Shown one piece after another: positions 16,539-24,734 of a stretch of 33,811 nucleotides of DNA; within the stretch, counting starts at the first letter, position 1, and every line of letters begins with the position of its first letter. The notes under the pieces are model-generated. The model was not told the origin of the DNA. It searched no databases and saw only the letters and a list, made by a program, of their open reading frames with translations. The translations under genes and the position numbers were made by a program. The DNA is from Pseudomonadota bacterium (GTDB lineage: Bacteria; Desulfobacterota; Binatia; UBA12015): NCBI GenBank assembly GCA_005777805.1, contig SXLG01000049.1, forward strand, positions 1 through 33,811. Reading direction: 5' to 3'.

Positions 16539-17726
16539 TCAGTCCGGCAATCCAAGTACGCGCTTGGCGATCACGTTGAGCTGCACCTCGGAGGTGCCGC
16601 CCTCGATCGTATTGCCGCGCGAGCGTAGCCAGTCACGGGTGGTTTGCAGCTCGTCGGGCTCGAACCCCGGGCCTTCCCAACCGACACCCTGCTGGGCCGC
16701 GAGCTGCACCATCAGGGCCCGGCGGCGCTGGTTCAATTCGGTTCCGTAGAGCTTGAAGAACGAGGTCTCGGGGCCGGGGCTGTGACCGGCCTTCATGCCG
16801 TCGCGCGAACGTTGCATGGTGAGATCGAAGGCCTTGCGGTCGATCTCGAGGCGCGCGATCGCATCACGCAGCGTGGCGTCCGGGAGGCGGCCCCTGGGGG
16901 TATCGAGATAGCGACGGGCGCGATCCACCAGCGAATCGCCGCGTGAGCGATCGCCACCCATGCCCGCGATCATCGTCCGCTCGTGGCCCAGCAGGGCCTT
17001 GGCGAGGCGCCATCCGTCGCCCGGCTGCCCGACGAGGTTGCGCCGCGGCACGCGCACGTCCTCGAGGAAGGTCTCGCAGAAAGGGGAGGCGCCCGAGATC
17101 AGCTTGATCGGCCGGACGCTCACGCCCGGCGTCGTCATGTCGAAGAGAAGGAAGCTGATGCCGGTGTGCTTCGACGCGGCGGGGTCCGTCCGGACCAAGA
17201 TGAACATCCAGTCGCATTCGTCGGCGTAGGACGTCCAGACCTTCTGGCCGTTCAGCACGAATTCGTCGCCGTCGAGCACCGCACGGGTCTGCAGGCTCGC
17301 GAGGTCGGATCCCGAACCCGGCTCCGAGTAGCCCTGGCACCAGCGGACCTCGCCGCGCACAATGCGCGGAATGTGCAGGCGTTTCTGTTCCTCGCTGCCT
17401 TCCTGCAGCAGCAGCGGGCCGATCATGCTGAGGCCGAAGCCGACCAGAGGCGGCCGGAGCCCGAGGTCGGCCAGCTCGCGCGACAGGATCCTCGATTCTT
17501 CCTTGTCGAGGCCACCGCCGCCGTATTCGCGCGGCCAGCCGGGCGCGGTCCAGCCACGCTCGGCCATGAGGTCAAGCCACTGTTTCTCGCCAGGGTCCGC
17601 GAACGCCCATTGACGGCCGCCCCAGCAGAGCTTGTCCGGGTTGTCGATCGGCGTGTAGGCAAAGGTGGGCGCATTCGCGACCAGCCAGTCGCGAGTCTCG
17701 CGACGGAACGTCTCCAGGTCGGCCAT
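16539..17726 (-). CDS. Acyl-CoA dehydrogenase family flavoprotein
   Basis: 395 aa, usual length. The FAD/substrate signature is WCQGYSEPGSGSDLASLQTRA (~129-149), then VLNGQKVWTSYADECDW and FVRVPRRN-like DVRVPRRNLVG; the C-terminus has TIEGGTSEVQLNVIAKRVLGLP. Family knowledge: it introduces an alpha-beta double bond into an acyl-CoA, passing electrons to ETF. The N-terminus (APGWPREYGGGG) resembles the FadE subgroups used for sterol, branched or unusual acyl chains in actinobacteria and Binatota. ATG 17726 overlaps the peroxiredoxin stop as TGATG. Substrate unknown. Confidence 0.94.
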   Translation of the reverse strand: MADLETFRRETRDWLVANAPTFAYTPIDNPDKLCWGGRQWAFADPGEKQWLDLMAERGWTAPGWPREYGGGGLDKEESRILSRELADLGLRPPLVGFGLSMIGPLLLQEGSEEQKRLHIPRIVRGEVRWCQGYSEPGSGSDLASLQTRAVLDGDEFVLNGQKVWTSYADECDWMFILVRTDPAASKHTGISFLLFDMTTPGVSVRPIKLISGASPFCETFLEDVRVPRRNLVGQPGDGWRLAKALLGHERTMIAGMGGDRSRGDSLVDRARRYLDTPRGRLPDATLRDAIARLEIDRKAFDLTMQRSRDGMKAGHSPGPETSFFKLYGTELNQRRRALMVQLAAQQGVGWEGPGFEPDELQTTRDWLRSRGNTIEGGTSEVQLNVIAKRVLGLPD

Positions 17727-18199
17727 CAGAGCAGCTCGCCGAGGGCCGCGAGAACCTTCTCGGGGTGGACGTCCGCCTGCGGCACCTTCTTCCAGTGCTT
17801 GAGAACCTTGCCGTCCTTGCCGATCACGACGCTCGAGCGGATCACGCCGATCTTCTTCTGGCCGTACATCATCTTCTCGCCCCAGGCGCCGTAGCGCTCC
17901 ATCACCTTCTTCGAGACATCCGAGAGCAGCGTGAAGGGGAGCTTGTACTTGGCGATGAACTTGAGGTGCGATTCCCCGCTGTCGGCACTGACCCCGAGCA
18001 CGACGGTGTCGAGCCTGGCGAAGTCGCGGCCGAGATCGCGAAAGCCGCAGGCCTCCTTGGTGCAGCCCGGGGTGTCGTCCTTCGGGTAGAAGTAGAGGAC
18101 AACATTTTTCTTGCCCTTGAAGTCGGCCAGCGAGACCGTCTTTCCATCCTGGTCTGGCAGGCTGAACGCCGGCGCGGTCTTCCCCTCCTCGATCGGCAT
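17726..18199 (-). CDS. bcp: Thioredoxin-dependent thiol peroxidase (Bcp/PrxQ)
   Basis: 157 aa, full length. Peroxidatic Cys46 and resolving Cys51 lie in [19 protein letters not shown], the atypical 2-Cys arrangement of Bcp. It reduces hydrogen peroxide and organic or lipid peroxides using thioredoxin in the cytoplasm. It is first of the minus-strand run and overlaps the acyl-CoA dehydrogenase start as TGATG. Pairing a peroxidase with a flavin dehydrogenase may limit peroxide or lipid peroxide formed around fatty-acid oxidation; that link is inference. Confidence 0.96.
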   Translation of the reverse strand: MPIEEGKTAPAFSLPDQDGKTVSLADFKGKKNVVLYFYPKDDTPGCTKEACGFRDLGRDFARLDTVVLGVSADSGESHLKFIAKYKLPFTLLSDVSKKVMERYGAWGEKMMYGQKKIGVIRSSVVIGKDGKVLKHWKKVPQADVHPEKVLAALGELL

Positions 18200-18408
18200 C
18201 TGGCTCTCCTCGGCTCGCTGCCGAGACTCGGGTGATCCGGGTCTCGGTGGTCCGCCCGCATGGTAGGGAACGCACCCTCGGTCGCAAGGTCGTGCGGGGC
18301 CCGTGACGCCCTCGGTTTGCGTTCGGGCCGGCGCGGGTTCAAGAGGGACGGCGGGTCCGAACGAAGGCGACGGGGCTTTGGCCGCGGGGCTGTCCGGAAG
18401 GGGGAGCT

Positions 18409-19029
18409 ATGCGACGTGCGATTCTGACCATGGTGATCGTTCTCGGCTGGATTGCGAGTTCGGGGACACCGGCGGCCGCGAACGGTTGGGGGGGGTACCT
18501 CGAGTACTCCGGCTATTCGGGCTCGATCTCCGGCAACGCAGCAGGGAGGATCGATGCGGATGCGCGCGGTCAGCGCATCGGGCTCGGGATGGCGATGGAC
18601 ACCAACCCGCTCGGCGAGGGACTCTTCAACTATCGCCTCGATGCCGGCTGGGTGCATTCCTGGGAGAAGCTCGAACAGGATGGACGCTCGTTCGACTACA
18701 ACAGCAACGGCTTCTCGGTCAATAATGCCTTTGGATTCCGTGTCTACGGCAATGCCACGACCCGACTCTGGGTCGGCCCCGCGATCGGCGCCGGGGTCGA
18801 CAATCCGGACAATGACGATCTCGATGTCACCGTCACTCTCGGCGGCGGTCCGCAGATCGGGCTCGATCTCGCCGCAGGCGACGGCTACATCGTCGCACTC
18901 ACCACCGGCTACCAGTACCGCTATCGCCGTCAGTCCGTTGCCGACCCCTTCGGTGGAAATATTGGCATCGACGGCGGCGAGAACTACTGGCTCTTCAACG
19001 TTGCGTTGCTCTACGACGTTCGCGATTGA
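18409..19029 (+). CDS. Small outer-membrane beta-barrel-like protein
   Basis: 206 aa. Signal peptide MRRAILTMVIVLGWIASSGTPAAA is followed by alternating strands typical of a small barrel (GGYLEYSGYSGSISG, FNYRLDAGWVHSWEKL, FGFRVYGNATTRLWVGPAIGAG, VTVTLGGGPQIGLDLAAG, YIVALTTGYQYRYRR). The ending FNVALLYDVRD lacks a terminal Phe, so insertion by the Bam machinery is plausible but not certain. GGGGGAG lies 4 bases before ATG 18409. A decayed copy of its C-terminal part is present at 19458-19565. Function unknown. Confidence 0.8.
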   Translation: MRRAILTMVIVLGWIASSGTPAAANGWGGYLEYSGYSGSISGNAAGRIDADARGQRIGLGMAMDTNPLGEGLFNYRLDAGWVHSWEKLEQDGRSFDYNSNGFSVNNAFGFRVYGNATTRLWVGPAIGAGVDNPDNDDLDVTVTLGGGPQIGLDLAAGDGYIVALTTGYQYRYRRQSVADPFGGNIGIDGGENYWLFNVALLYDVRD

Positions 19030-19107
19030 CCGGGGGGCTGCGGCCGGGCGCCCACCGCCCGGTTTCGCCAGCGGACGTCATCCGTCCCCTTTCAAGACGG
19101 ATTCTCT

Positions 19108-19350
19108 GTGTCGGGCCTTGTTCAACTCGTGCCCAACCGCACCCTCCTGACCAATTCCCCCAAAGAGAGTCGTCAACTGGCCATGAAGGTGGCGCGGGTG
19201 GTCATCGAGGCGACGCAACCGGATACGTCCCGCCGCGAGCGCCTGCGTCCGGCGTATGCCGAAGACCCCGCACTGCTGATTGCGCTGGAGCAGAATGTGG
19301 CGCTCGAATTTGCTGTGATCGCCGCTGCCAACAATTACTGGAAGAAGTGA
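19108..19350 (+). CDS. Possible small hypothetical protein (80 aa)
   Basis: A GTG-started frame of 80 codons, without a strong ribosome site. The sequence is protein-like (LAMKVARVVIEATQP, LLIALEQNVALEFAVIAAANNYWKK) with high third-position GC, and a 9-bp hairpin follows 22 bases after the stop. No family recognised. No signal peptide or membrane segment. It could be a real short gene transcribed with the barrel gene, or chance. Confidence 0.4.
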   Translation: MSGLVQLVPNRTLLTNSPKESRQLAMKVARVVIEATQPDTSRRERLRPAYAEDPALLIALEQNVALEFAVIAAANNYWKK

Positions 19351-19372
19351 CGCAGAGGTCGACGCAGGTACG

Positions 19373-19396
19373 CTCGAGCGCAATGCGGCGCTCGAG
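19373..19396 (+). terminator. Terminator-like hairpin after the 80-aa frame
   Basis: CTCGAGCGC at 19373-19381 pairs perfectly with GCGCTCGAG at 19388-19396 around a 6-base loop. A modest T-containing stretch (CTCATTTGTC) follows. The position after a short frame supports a transcript end here. Confidence 0.5.
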
Positions 19397-19457
19397 GCTC
19401 ATTTGTCATCCCCGGTATTGAACAGGGGGCCTCACGCCGCAGTCGGCCGACGGCCGT

Positions 19458-19565
19458 GTGCAGATCTTCCGCGTCGCGCTCGCCACCGGCACCCCATACC
19501 ACCATCGCCGTCCATCGGTCGCGGATCCCTTCGGTGGCAATGTCGGCATCGACGGCGGCGAGAAC
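19458..19565 (+). pseudogene. Relic of a second copy of the outer-membrane barrel gene
   Basis: These bases encode FRVALATGTPYHHRRPSVADPFGGNVGIDGGEN, which lines up with YIVALTTGYQYRYRRQSVADPFGGNIGIDGGEN in the intact gene ending at 19029. The match starts and stops abruptly: no signal peptide, no N-terminal strands and no matching C-terminus. This fits a duplicated paralogue that has mostly decayed. The sulfotransferase begins about 210 bases later. Confidence 0.7.
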
Positions 19566-19776
19566 TCCGCGCCGGGTGCTTGCCTCCGATCCTGGCAGGG
19601 TTGTCGGGCTTGCAGGCCTCGAGGCGGTGCCCGGAGATTGCTCATGTCCGATCGTGACTTGCGGCGGCAGGGTACGAGCGGCAGAACGAGTCGAAGCCCG
19701 TGCAGATGGCAGACGACATCCCTCGCGTCGGGCCGCGCCCAGCGCCGAAGCTGTGCCGCAAGCGGAAGGCCCGCTC

Positions 19777-20580
19777 GTGAGTTCCTCGCGTCCCGAGGGA
19801 TTCGCCCGGCGCCGGGTGCACATCACGGGCTGCCAGCGCAGTGGCACCACGCTCCTGATGCAGATGATGTACACCTGCTTTGCGGGCGTGACCCACCCGC
19901 CCGATGAGCTGCCGCTCTTCCGCCGGATCGAGGGCCGGCCCGAACTCTTTGTCAGCAAGTTTCCGCGTGACATCCTGCGCGCCGCTCGTGTGCTCGATGG
20001 CGATCCGGGCCTGTGGCTGATCTACCTGGTGCGCGATCCGCGGTCGGTTGCCGCGAGCCGCCACCGCACGGCTCCGGAGGTCTACATCGCCGACGTGGAC
20101 GAGTGGCTCGAGGCTGAGCAGGCCGCGCGCCGGCTCGACGGCCACGAACGTTTCGTGCGCGTCCCCTACGAGGACCTCGTCCGCGATGCCGATGCCGTGC
20201 AGAGGCAACTCGTCGAGCGCATGTCCTTTCTGGTCCCGACGCGGGTCTTCTCGCGCTTTCACGAAGCTGGGCCAGCCAGCGATCGTGCCGAGCGCAACAT
20301 GAACGGGTTGCGCCCGCCCGATCCGGAAGGGATCTGCGCCTGGCGGCGGAACCTGCCGCGAGTCGCGGCGGAAGTTCGTCTCCATCCGGAGCTGCCGGCG
20401 CACCTGATCGAGGCCGGATACGAGCCCGATCGTCGCTGGCTCGATCTTCTGCGAGATGTCCAACCCGAATTCGCACGCCGCCCGCCACCTCTCCGCCGAG
20501 CCCTGGCGCGCATCGCCTCGCGGCTTCGCGCGGCGCGCAAGGCACGGCGCTACCTGCGCGATCTGCGGAGTGCCGGTTGA
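19777..20580 (+). CDS. Sulfotransferase family protein (PAPS-dependent)
   Basis: 267 aa from GTG 19777, with GGAAGG 7 bases upstream; the frame is open further upstream but not protein-like. The PAPS 5'-phosphosulfate loop is ITGCQRSGTTLLMQMM (~16-31), and the 3'-phosphate-binding segment is LIYLVRDPRSVAASR (~81-95). FVRVPYEDLVRDADAVQRQLVERM (from ~126) is the usual downstream helix of bacterial sulfotransferases. It probably transfers sulfate from PAPS to a lipid, glycan or small molecule; the acceptor is unknown. The C-terminal ~50 residues are Arg-rich. It is first in a plus-strand run of closely spaced genes. Confidence 0.88.
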   Translation: MSSSRPEGFARRRVHITGCQRSGTTLLMQMMYTCFAGVTHPPDELPLFRRIEGRPELFVSKFPRDILRAARVLDGDPGLWLIYLVRDPRSVAASRHRTAPEVYIADVDEWLEAEQAARRLDGHERFVRVPYEDLVRDADAVQRQLVERMSFLVPTRVFSRFHEAGPASDRAERNMNGLRPPDPEGICAWRRNLPRVAAEVRLHPELPAHLIEAGYEPDRRWLDLLRDVQPEFARRPPPLRRALARIASRLRAARKARRYLRDLRSAG

Positions 20581-20624
20581 GGCGGAACGCGCAGCGAGCT
20601 GACAAGGCGTGTCGCTGACCGCGC

Positions 20625-21245
20625 ATGAATGATCCGCTCCACCTGCTGCGTCCGGCGGTCGCGCATCTCTCGCCGATTCTCGAAGAGCACGGCGCGAGCG
20701 CGCTCTTCGTGCCGATCCTCGTCGAGGGGTTCGGCCTTCCGGCGCCCGGCCAGACGATGCTGATCGCGGCGGCTCTCCTCGCCGACGGGGGCCGGCTTCG
20801 GCTGGGCGCGGTCTTCGGCATGGCGACGCTGGCGACGTTTGCGGGCAATTTTCTGGGCTACCTCGCCGGCCGCGTTCTCGGCCGTAGCTTCTTGACCAGC
20901 CGCGCCGGGCAGGGAGCCTTGCTGGCGCGGGTCGAGATCCTCGTCGGGCGGCATGGGATGGCCTTTCTGATCGGGGCACGCTTCGTCGAAGGTCTGAAGC
21001 AGACCGCGAGTATCGCGGTGGGCGCGCTGGGTCTTTCTGCGCCGCGCTTTCTCCTCGCCAATCTCGTGGCGAGCCTGTGCTGGGCCGGGCTTTTCTCGCT
21101 CGCTCCCTGGTGGATCGGCGCGCATGCCCATCGGCTGCTCCTGTTCGAACAGGAGCACCGCGGCGTGGCGATCGGTGCTGCCATGGCGGGGCTCGTGATC
21201 CTTCTCGTTGTACTGGCGCGGGGACGCCGCCGGCCGGCGGCTTGA
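20625..21245 (+). CDS. DedA family membrane protein (VTT/SNARE-associated domain)
   Basis: 206 aa with several hydrophobic segments. The DedA signature is present: LVEGFGLPAPGQTMLIAAALLA near the N-terminus, GNFLGYLAGRVLGRSFL in the middle, and ARFVEGLKQTASIAVGALG followed by WAGLFSLAPWWIGA. Family knowledge: DedA proteins support membrane potential and lipid (undecaprenyl-phosphate or phospholipid) translocation. It lies 44 bases after the sulfotransferase and 72 before the kinase. Confidence 0.9.
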   Translation: MNDPLHLLRPAVAHLSPILEEHGASALFVPILVEGFGLPAPGQTMLIAAALLADGGRLRLGAVFGMATLATFAGNFLGYLAGRVLGRSFLTSRAGQGALLARVEILVGRHGMAFLIGARFVEGLKQTASIAVGALGLSAPRFLLANLVASLCWAGLFSLAPWWIGAHAHRLLLFEQEHRGVAIGAAMAGLVILLVVLARGRRRPAA

Positions 21246-21317
21246 ACGTTCGCGCGGAGCCTGTGCCGATCCGGCTCGGCGCTTGCCAGTCGCACCGGGG
21301 CGCGCCACGGTGGCCCC

Positions 21318-22760
21318 ATGCCAGCGCGGGAGCACATTCTTGGAATTGATGAAGGGACGACCGGGGTCCGGGCCGCGGTCGTCGGGCCGGGGGGAGCGAT
21401 CCGCGCTTCGGTCTATCGCGAAATTGGCCAGAGGTTTCCGCAGCCGGGCTGGGTCGAACACGACGCCCGGGAGCTCGCCGAGACCACGGTCGCCGTCTGT
21501 CGCGCCGCGATCGCCGCCGCGGGTCTGGCGCCCGCCGACATCGCCGCGGTCGGCATCACCAACCAGCGCGCCTCGGCGGTCGCGTTCGATCGAGACGCGC
21601 AGCCGCTCGGGCCGGTGCTCGGCTGGCAGGACCAGCGCACGCTCGAGCGTTGCGGCGAACTCTTCCTGCAGGGCTTCTTCGTCTTGCCCAACGCTGCGGC
21701 GAGCAAGTGGGAATGGCTGCTCCAGCGGCTCGACGCCGGCACCCGGCGCACGGCGCGGCTCGGGACGATCGATACATTTCTTGCTGCGGTGCTCTCCGCC
21801 GGGGAGGTGCATGCCAGCGATCACTCCAATCTCTCGGTGAGCGGCGTCTACGATTTGATGAGCGGTGGTCTCGACACGCGCGTGATCGAAGGGCTCGGGA
21901 TCGACTCGGGCATGTTGCCCCGCGTCGTCGACAGCAGTGCCGTCGTTGGCCAGACCGCCGTCCGGGTTCTCGGCGCGAGCGTGCCGATTGCCGCGCTGGC
22001 CGGTGACCAGCACGCGGCGATGTACGCCCAGGCGTGCCACGCAGCGGGGGCGGTCGAGCTTGAGCTGGGCACCTCGGGCATGGTCAAGCGCAATGAAGGG
22101 GAGCAGCTTGGCGAACTCCCGGCCGGGACCTATCCGCTCGTGCTCTGGGCGCTCGATGGGCGACGCAGCTTCTGCGTCGAGGCGCCCGTGCTCACGGCCG
22201 GAGCGACTGCGCAGTGGCTGCGCGACGGGCTCGGCATCGTGGCGGATCTGGGCCAGCTCGAACCACTGGCCCTCTCGGTGCCATCGTCCGAGGGTGTGTG
22301 GGCGGTGCCGGCGTTCCAGGGACTCGGCGGCCCGCACCTCGATCTCGGTGCTCGAGCCATGATCGGGGGGCTGTCGCGCGCATCGACGCGCGCCCACGTT
22401 GCGCGGGCTCTGCTCGAAGGTGTCGCCTGGCGCTGCGCCGAAGCCTGGCAGGCGCTGGCCGGGGAGATCCCCGCGGCGGCGCTGCGGGTCGGGGGCGGAG
22501 CTGCGGCCAATGATTTTCTCTTGCAGACGCTCGCCGATGCGGCCGGGGCGCCGGTCGAGCGGCCGGCCGTTCTCGAGCGCGCCGCGCTCGGCGCGGCCTT
22601 CCTCGCGGGCCGGGCGATCGGACTTTGGTCGGACAGCGACGTCGCGCGGCGCTGGACCGCAGCGCGGGTCTTCGAGCCGGCCATTGGCACGGACGAACGC
22701 GGCGAACGTCGTCGGCTCTGGCAGAAACGTATCGCCGCACTGCGCGCGCTCTCGGCCTGA
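21318..22760 (+). CDS. FGGY-family carbohydrate kinase, glycerol kinase-like
   Basis: 480 aa, near GlpK length (~500). N-terminal phosphate loop ILGIDEGTTGVRAAVV (7-22), substrate region PGWVEHDA and GITNQRASAVAFDR, LGWQDQRT, and catalytic Asp230 in LAGDQHAAMYAQ. ATP-binding C-terminal motifs are VELELGTSGMVK and LRVGGGAAANDFLLQTLAD. Glycerol is the likely substrate by overall pattern (PGWVEHD, QDQR), but conserved GlpK segments are shortened, so another polyol is possible. It would phosphorylate its substrate with ATP in the cytoplasm. The HAD phosphatase gene follows after 29 bases. Confidence 0.87.
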   Translation: MPAREHILGIDEGTTGVRAAVVGPGGAIRASVYREIGQRFPQPGWVEHDARELAETTVAVCRAAIAAAGLAPADIAAVGITNQRASAVAFDRDAQPLGPVLGWQDQRTLERCGELFLQGFFVLPNAAASKWEWLLQRLDAGTRRTARLGTIDTFLAAVLSAGEVHASDHSNLSVSGVYDLMSGGLDTRVIEGLGIDSGMLPRVVDSSAVVGQTAVRVLGASVPIAALAGDQHAAMYAQACHAAGAVELELGTSGMVKRNEGEQLGELPAGTYPLVLWALDGRRSFCVEAPVLTAGATAQWLRDGLGIVADLGQLEPLALSVPSSEGVWAVPAFQGLGGPHLDLGARAMIGGLSRASTRAHVARALLEGVAWRCAEAWQALAGEIPAAALRVGGGAAANDFLLQTLADAAGAPVERPAVLERAALGAAFLAGRAIGLWSDSDVARRWTAARVFEPAIGTDERGERRRLWQKRIAALRALSA

Positions 22761-22789
22761 GTGCGGGACGAGTCAGCGGATTCGGGAGC

Positions 22790-23506
22790 ATGTCGGCGCG
22801 GCGAGACGGTCCCCCGGGGCGATCCCCGAAGCCAGGGCGAGGGGCCGCCGGGCGGCCGCCCGTGCGCGCGGCCCGTCCTGCGACGCTGCCTCCCGCGCTC
22901 GAACTGGTCATGCTCGATTGCGATGGCGTCCTCTTCGAGTCGTTCGAGGCCAATGTTGCCTACTACGATGCCATTCTGGCACGGCTCGGCGAGCCGGCCC
23001 TCGATGCCGCCGGCCGCGAGCTGGCGCATCGGCTCTCGACCGGTCAGCTCTTCGAGCATCTCTTTGCGGGCGACGCGCAGCGGCTCGAGCACTCGCTCGG
23101 TGTCGCCCGCCAGATCGAGTACGCGCCCTTCTTCGAGCGCATGACGCCCATGCCGGGGCTCTTCGAGGTGCTCGACCAGTTGCGGCGTTCGTGGCGCACG
23201 GCGATGGTGACCAACCGCAGCGCGACCGTCGAGCCGTTGCTCGCCCGCTTTGGACTCGGGGCCCATTTCGATGCCGTGGTGGGACTGCTCGATGTGACGC
23301 GACCCAAGCCCGCTCCTGACATGATTGAACTTTGCCTAGAGCGTCTTGGTGTCGCGGCGTCACGCTCTGTTTATGTGGGCGACTCACCTACCGACGGCCA
23401 GGCGGCGCGCGCCGCCGGGGTGTCTTTCATCGGCATCGGCGCGGCGGTGGCCGACGAGGCGTGCTGGATCGCACGACTGGACGAGTTGGTGGGGCTGCTC
23501 GCGTGA
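22790..23506 (+). CDS. HAD-superfamily hydrolase (phosphoglycolate phosphatase-like)
   Basis: 238 aa. All four HAD motifs are visible: I MLDCDGVLFES (Asp43 and Asp45), II VTNRS, III KPAPDM, IV GDSPTDGQAA. The cap between motifs I and II is helical, as in phosphoglycolate and beta-phosphoglucomutase types. GGGAG lies 3-4 bases before ATG 22790, and the first ~35 residues are Pro/Arg/Gly-rich and may not fold. It follows the kinase by 29 bases, and its stop overlaps the next frame's GTG. A small phosphorylated sugar or alcohol is the likely substrate; the exact one is unknown. Confidence 0.88.
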   Translation: MSARRDGPPGRSPKPGRGAAGRPPVRAARPATLPPALELVMLDCDGVLFESFEANVAYYDAILARLGEPALDAAGRELAHRLSTGQLFEHLFAGDAQRLEHSLGVARQIEYAPFFERMTPMPGLFEVLDQLRRSWRTAMVTNRSATVEPLLARFGLGAHFDAVVGLLDVTRPKPAPDMIELCLERLGVAASRSVYVGDSPTDGQAARAAGVSFIGIGAAVADEACWIARLDELVGLLA

Positions 23507-23799
23507 GTGAGGTCAGCGGCCGGCGCGTGAGAACCAGTGCCGCCGGTGACGACCGAGGCCTCTGGCGTATCGAAACGATACCGACGGATGTCGTGGAGCC
23601 GCGGTCGGTCTGCCTGCCGCGGGAGTGGTGCGTCGCCGCGCTCTGCGGGCACCGTACCGGGAAGGTCGTGGAGTCGTGGTTGTGCCCGGGCCGGGACGCT
23701 GCGCCGCAGCGCGTCGCTCGGCCTGTCGGGCCCAGGGCTCCTGCGCGGGACCGCGGCGCTTTCTGCCTGCGCTGGCTCGCGATAGCATCGCCGACATGA
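23503..23799 (+). CDS. Possible 98-aa protein coupled to both neighbours
   Basis: The GTG at 23503 overlaps the HAD stop as GTGA, and the TGA at 23799 overlaps the next gene's ATG as ATGA. It encodes an Arg-rich protein with five Cys, including [27 protein letters not shown]. No family recognised. The paired overlaps are what a real operon gene would show, but the composition is not strongly protein-like and the frame could be chance. Confidence 0.4.
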   Translation: MSEVSGRRVRTSAAGDDRGLWRIETIPTDVVEPRSVCLPREWCVAALCGHRTGKVVESWLCPGRDAAPQRVARPVGPRAPARDRGAFCLRWLAIASPT

Positions 23800-24734
23800 T
23801 GCATGACGTCCGGGGAATTATGGGATTACTCTCGGCCCTCATGGGGAGTGGCCTCGCGGCGTGTGGTCAGAGCCGCTCTGTCGAACCGACCTGGGCCATC
23901 TTGAGCGCGTTCCCGGCCGAAGCGGCGGCCGTGCTGCGCCACGCGTCGATTGACGAGACTGTCCTGCGGGACGGCTTTGAGTTCCGGGTGGGCCATGTCG
24001 GCGAGAAGCGAGTCGTCATCGCCATGACCGGCATCGGGCTCGGCAACGCCGCGGCGGCGACGCGAGCCCTGCTGTCCGGGTTCGACGTCGCGGGGGTCAT
24101 CGTCTCTGGTGTCGCGGGTAGTCATCATAGAATCGGCGATGTCGCAGTCCCGGCGACGTGGACACTGCTCGGAGAAGGTTCGACGTTTGCCGTGCGCACG
24201 CCCTGGCTCACGCTGGCCGAGCGGCTCGGCGATCCGGGGGGTGTTGCGCTTGACCGCTGCACGATCGTGCCGGACACGGTGGCAATCGCGGGTGCGCCGG
24301 TGGGCGAAACCCTCTGCCTCGGGTTCGAGCCTGCGGTGCTTGTCGGCGGCGTGGGCGAGAGCAGCGATCCCTTTGGTGGCAAGGCGTTCGAGTGCCGGCC
24401 AGAGAGCGACGACGTCTTCGGTTGCGACGTCGCGGCCGCCGATGCGTCCTATCCGAGCAGCAGCGTGGGCGTGCCATCCGAGGTGAAGGAAGCGTCCGAC
24501 GGCAGCATCTCGGCCACCGGGCCCTGGCCTGCCGCCACCGATCAGGAAACGGCGGCGATCGCGCGCGAGGCCGCAGCCGCTGGCGTACCTTTCATCGCCT
24601 TTCGTGCGGTCTCCGACGGCGCCGACGATCCGCTCGGTCTGCCCGGCTTCCCGGCCCAGTTCTTTGTCTACTATAGACTTGCGGCAATCAATGCGGCTGC
24701 GGCGGCAGTCGCGTTCGTGCAGCAGATTCCCTGA
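23796..24734 (+). CDS. MTA/SAH nucleosidase-like protein (PNP_UDP_1 fold) with lipoprotein signal
   Basis: 312 aa from ATG 23796, or 304 from ATG 23820, which has CGGGGA close by. [14 protein letters not shown] is a short signal with lipobox LAAC, suggesting a membrane-anchored periplasmic protein. The rest resembles Mtn[14 protein letters not shown] (E42), [67 protein letters not shown] near the C-terminus with the catalytic-type Asp. An insertion of about 60 residues sits before that last block ([18 protein letters not shown]). MtnN enzymes are cytoplasmic, so export is unusual. The substrate may be a nucleoside released outside the cell or something else. Confidence 0.8.
   Translation: MMHDVRGIMGLLSALMGSGLAACGQSRSVEPTWAILSAFPAEAAAVLRHASIDETVLRDGFEFRVGHVGEKRVVIAMTGIGLGNAAAATRALLSGFDVAGVIVSGVAGSHHRIGDVAVPATWTLLGEGSTFAVRTPWLTLAERLGDPGGVALDRCTIVPDTVAIAGAPVGETLCLGFEPAVLVGGVGESSDPFGGKAFECRPESDDVFGCDVAAADASYPSSSVGVPSEVKEASDGSISATGPWPAATDQETAAIAREAAAAGVPFIAFRAVSDGADDPLGLPGFPAQFFVYYRLAAINAAAAAVAFVQQIP

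Noticed and set aside
20550..22397. Very long open frame on the minus strand opposite the DedA and kinase genes
   Set aside because: It lies antisense to two clear genes, is dominated by Arg/Pro/Gly/His, and has no family motif. It reflects high GC and codon bias.
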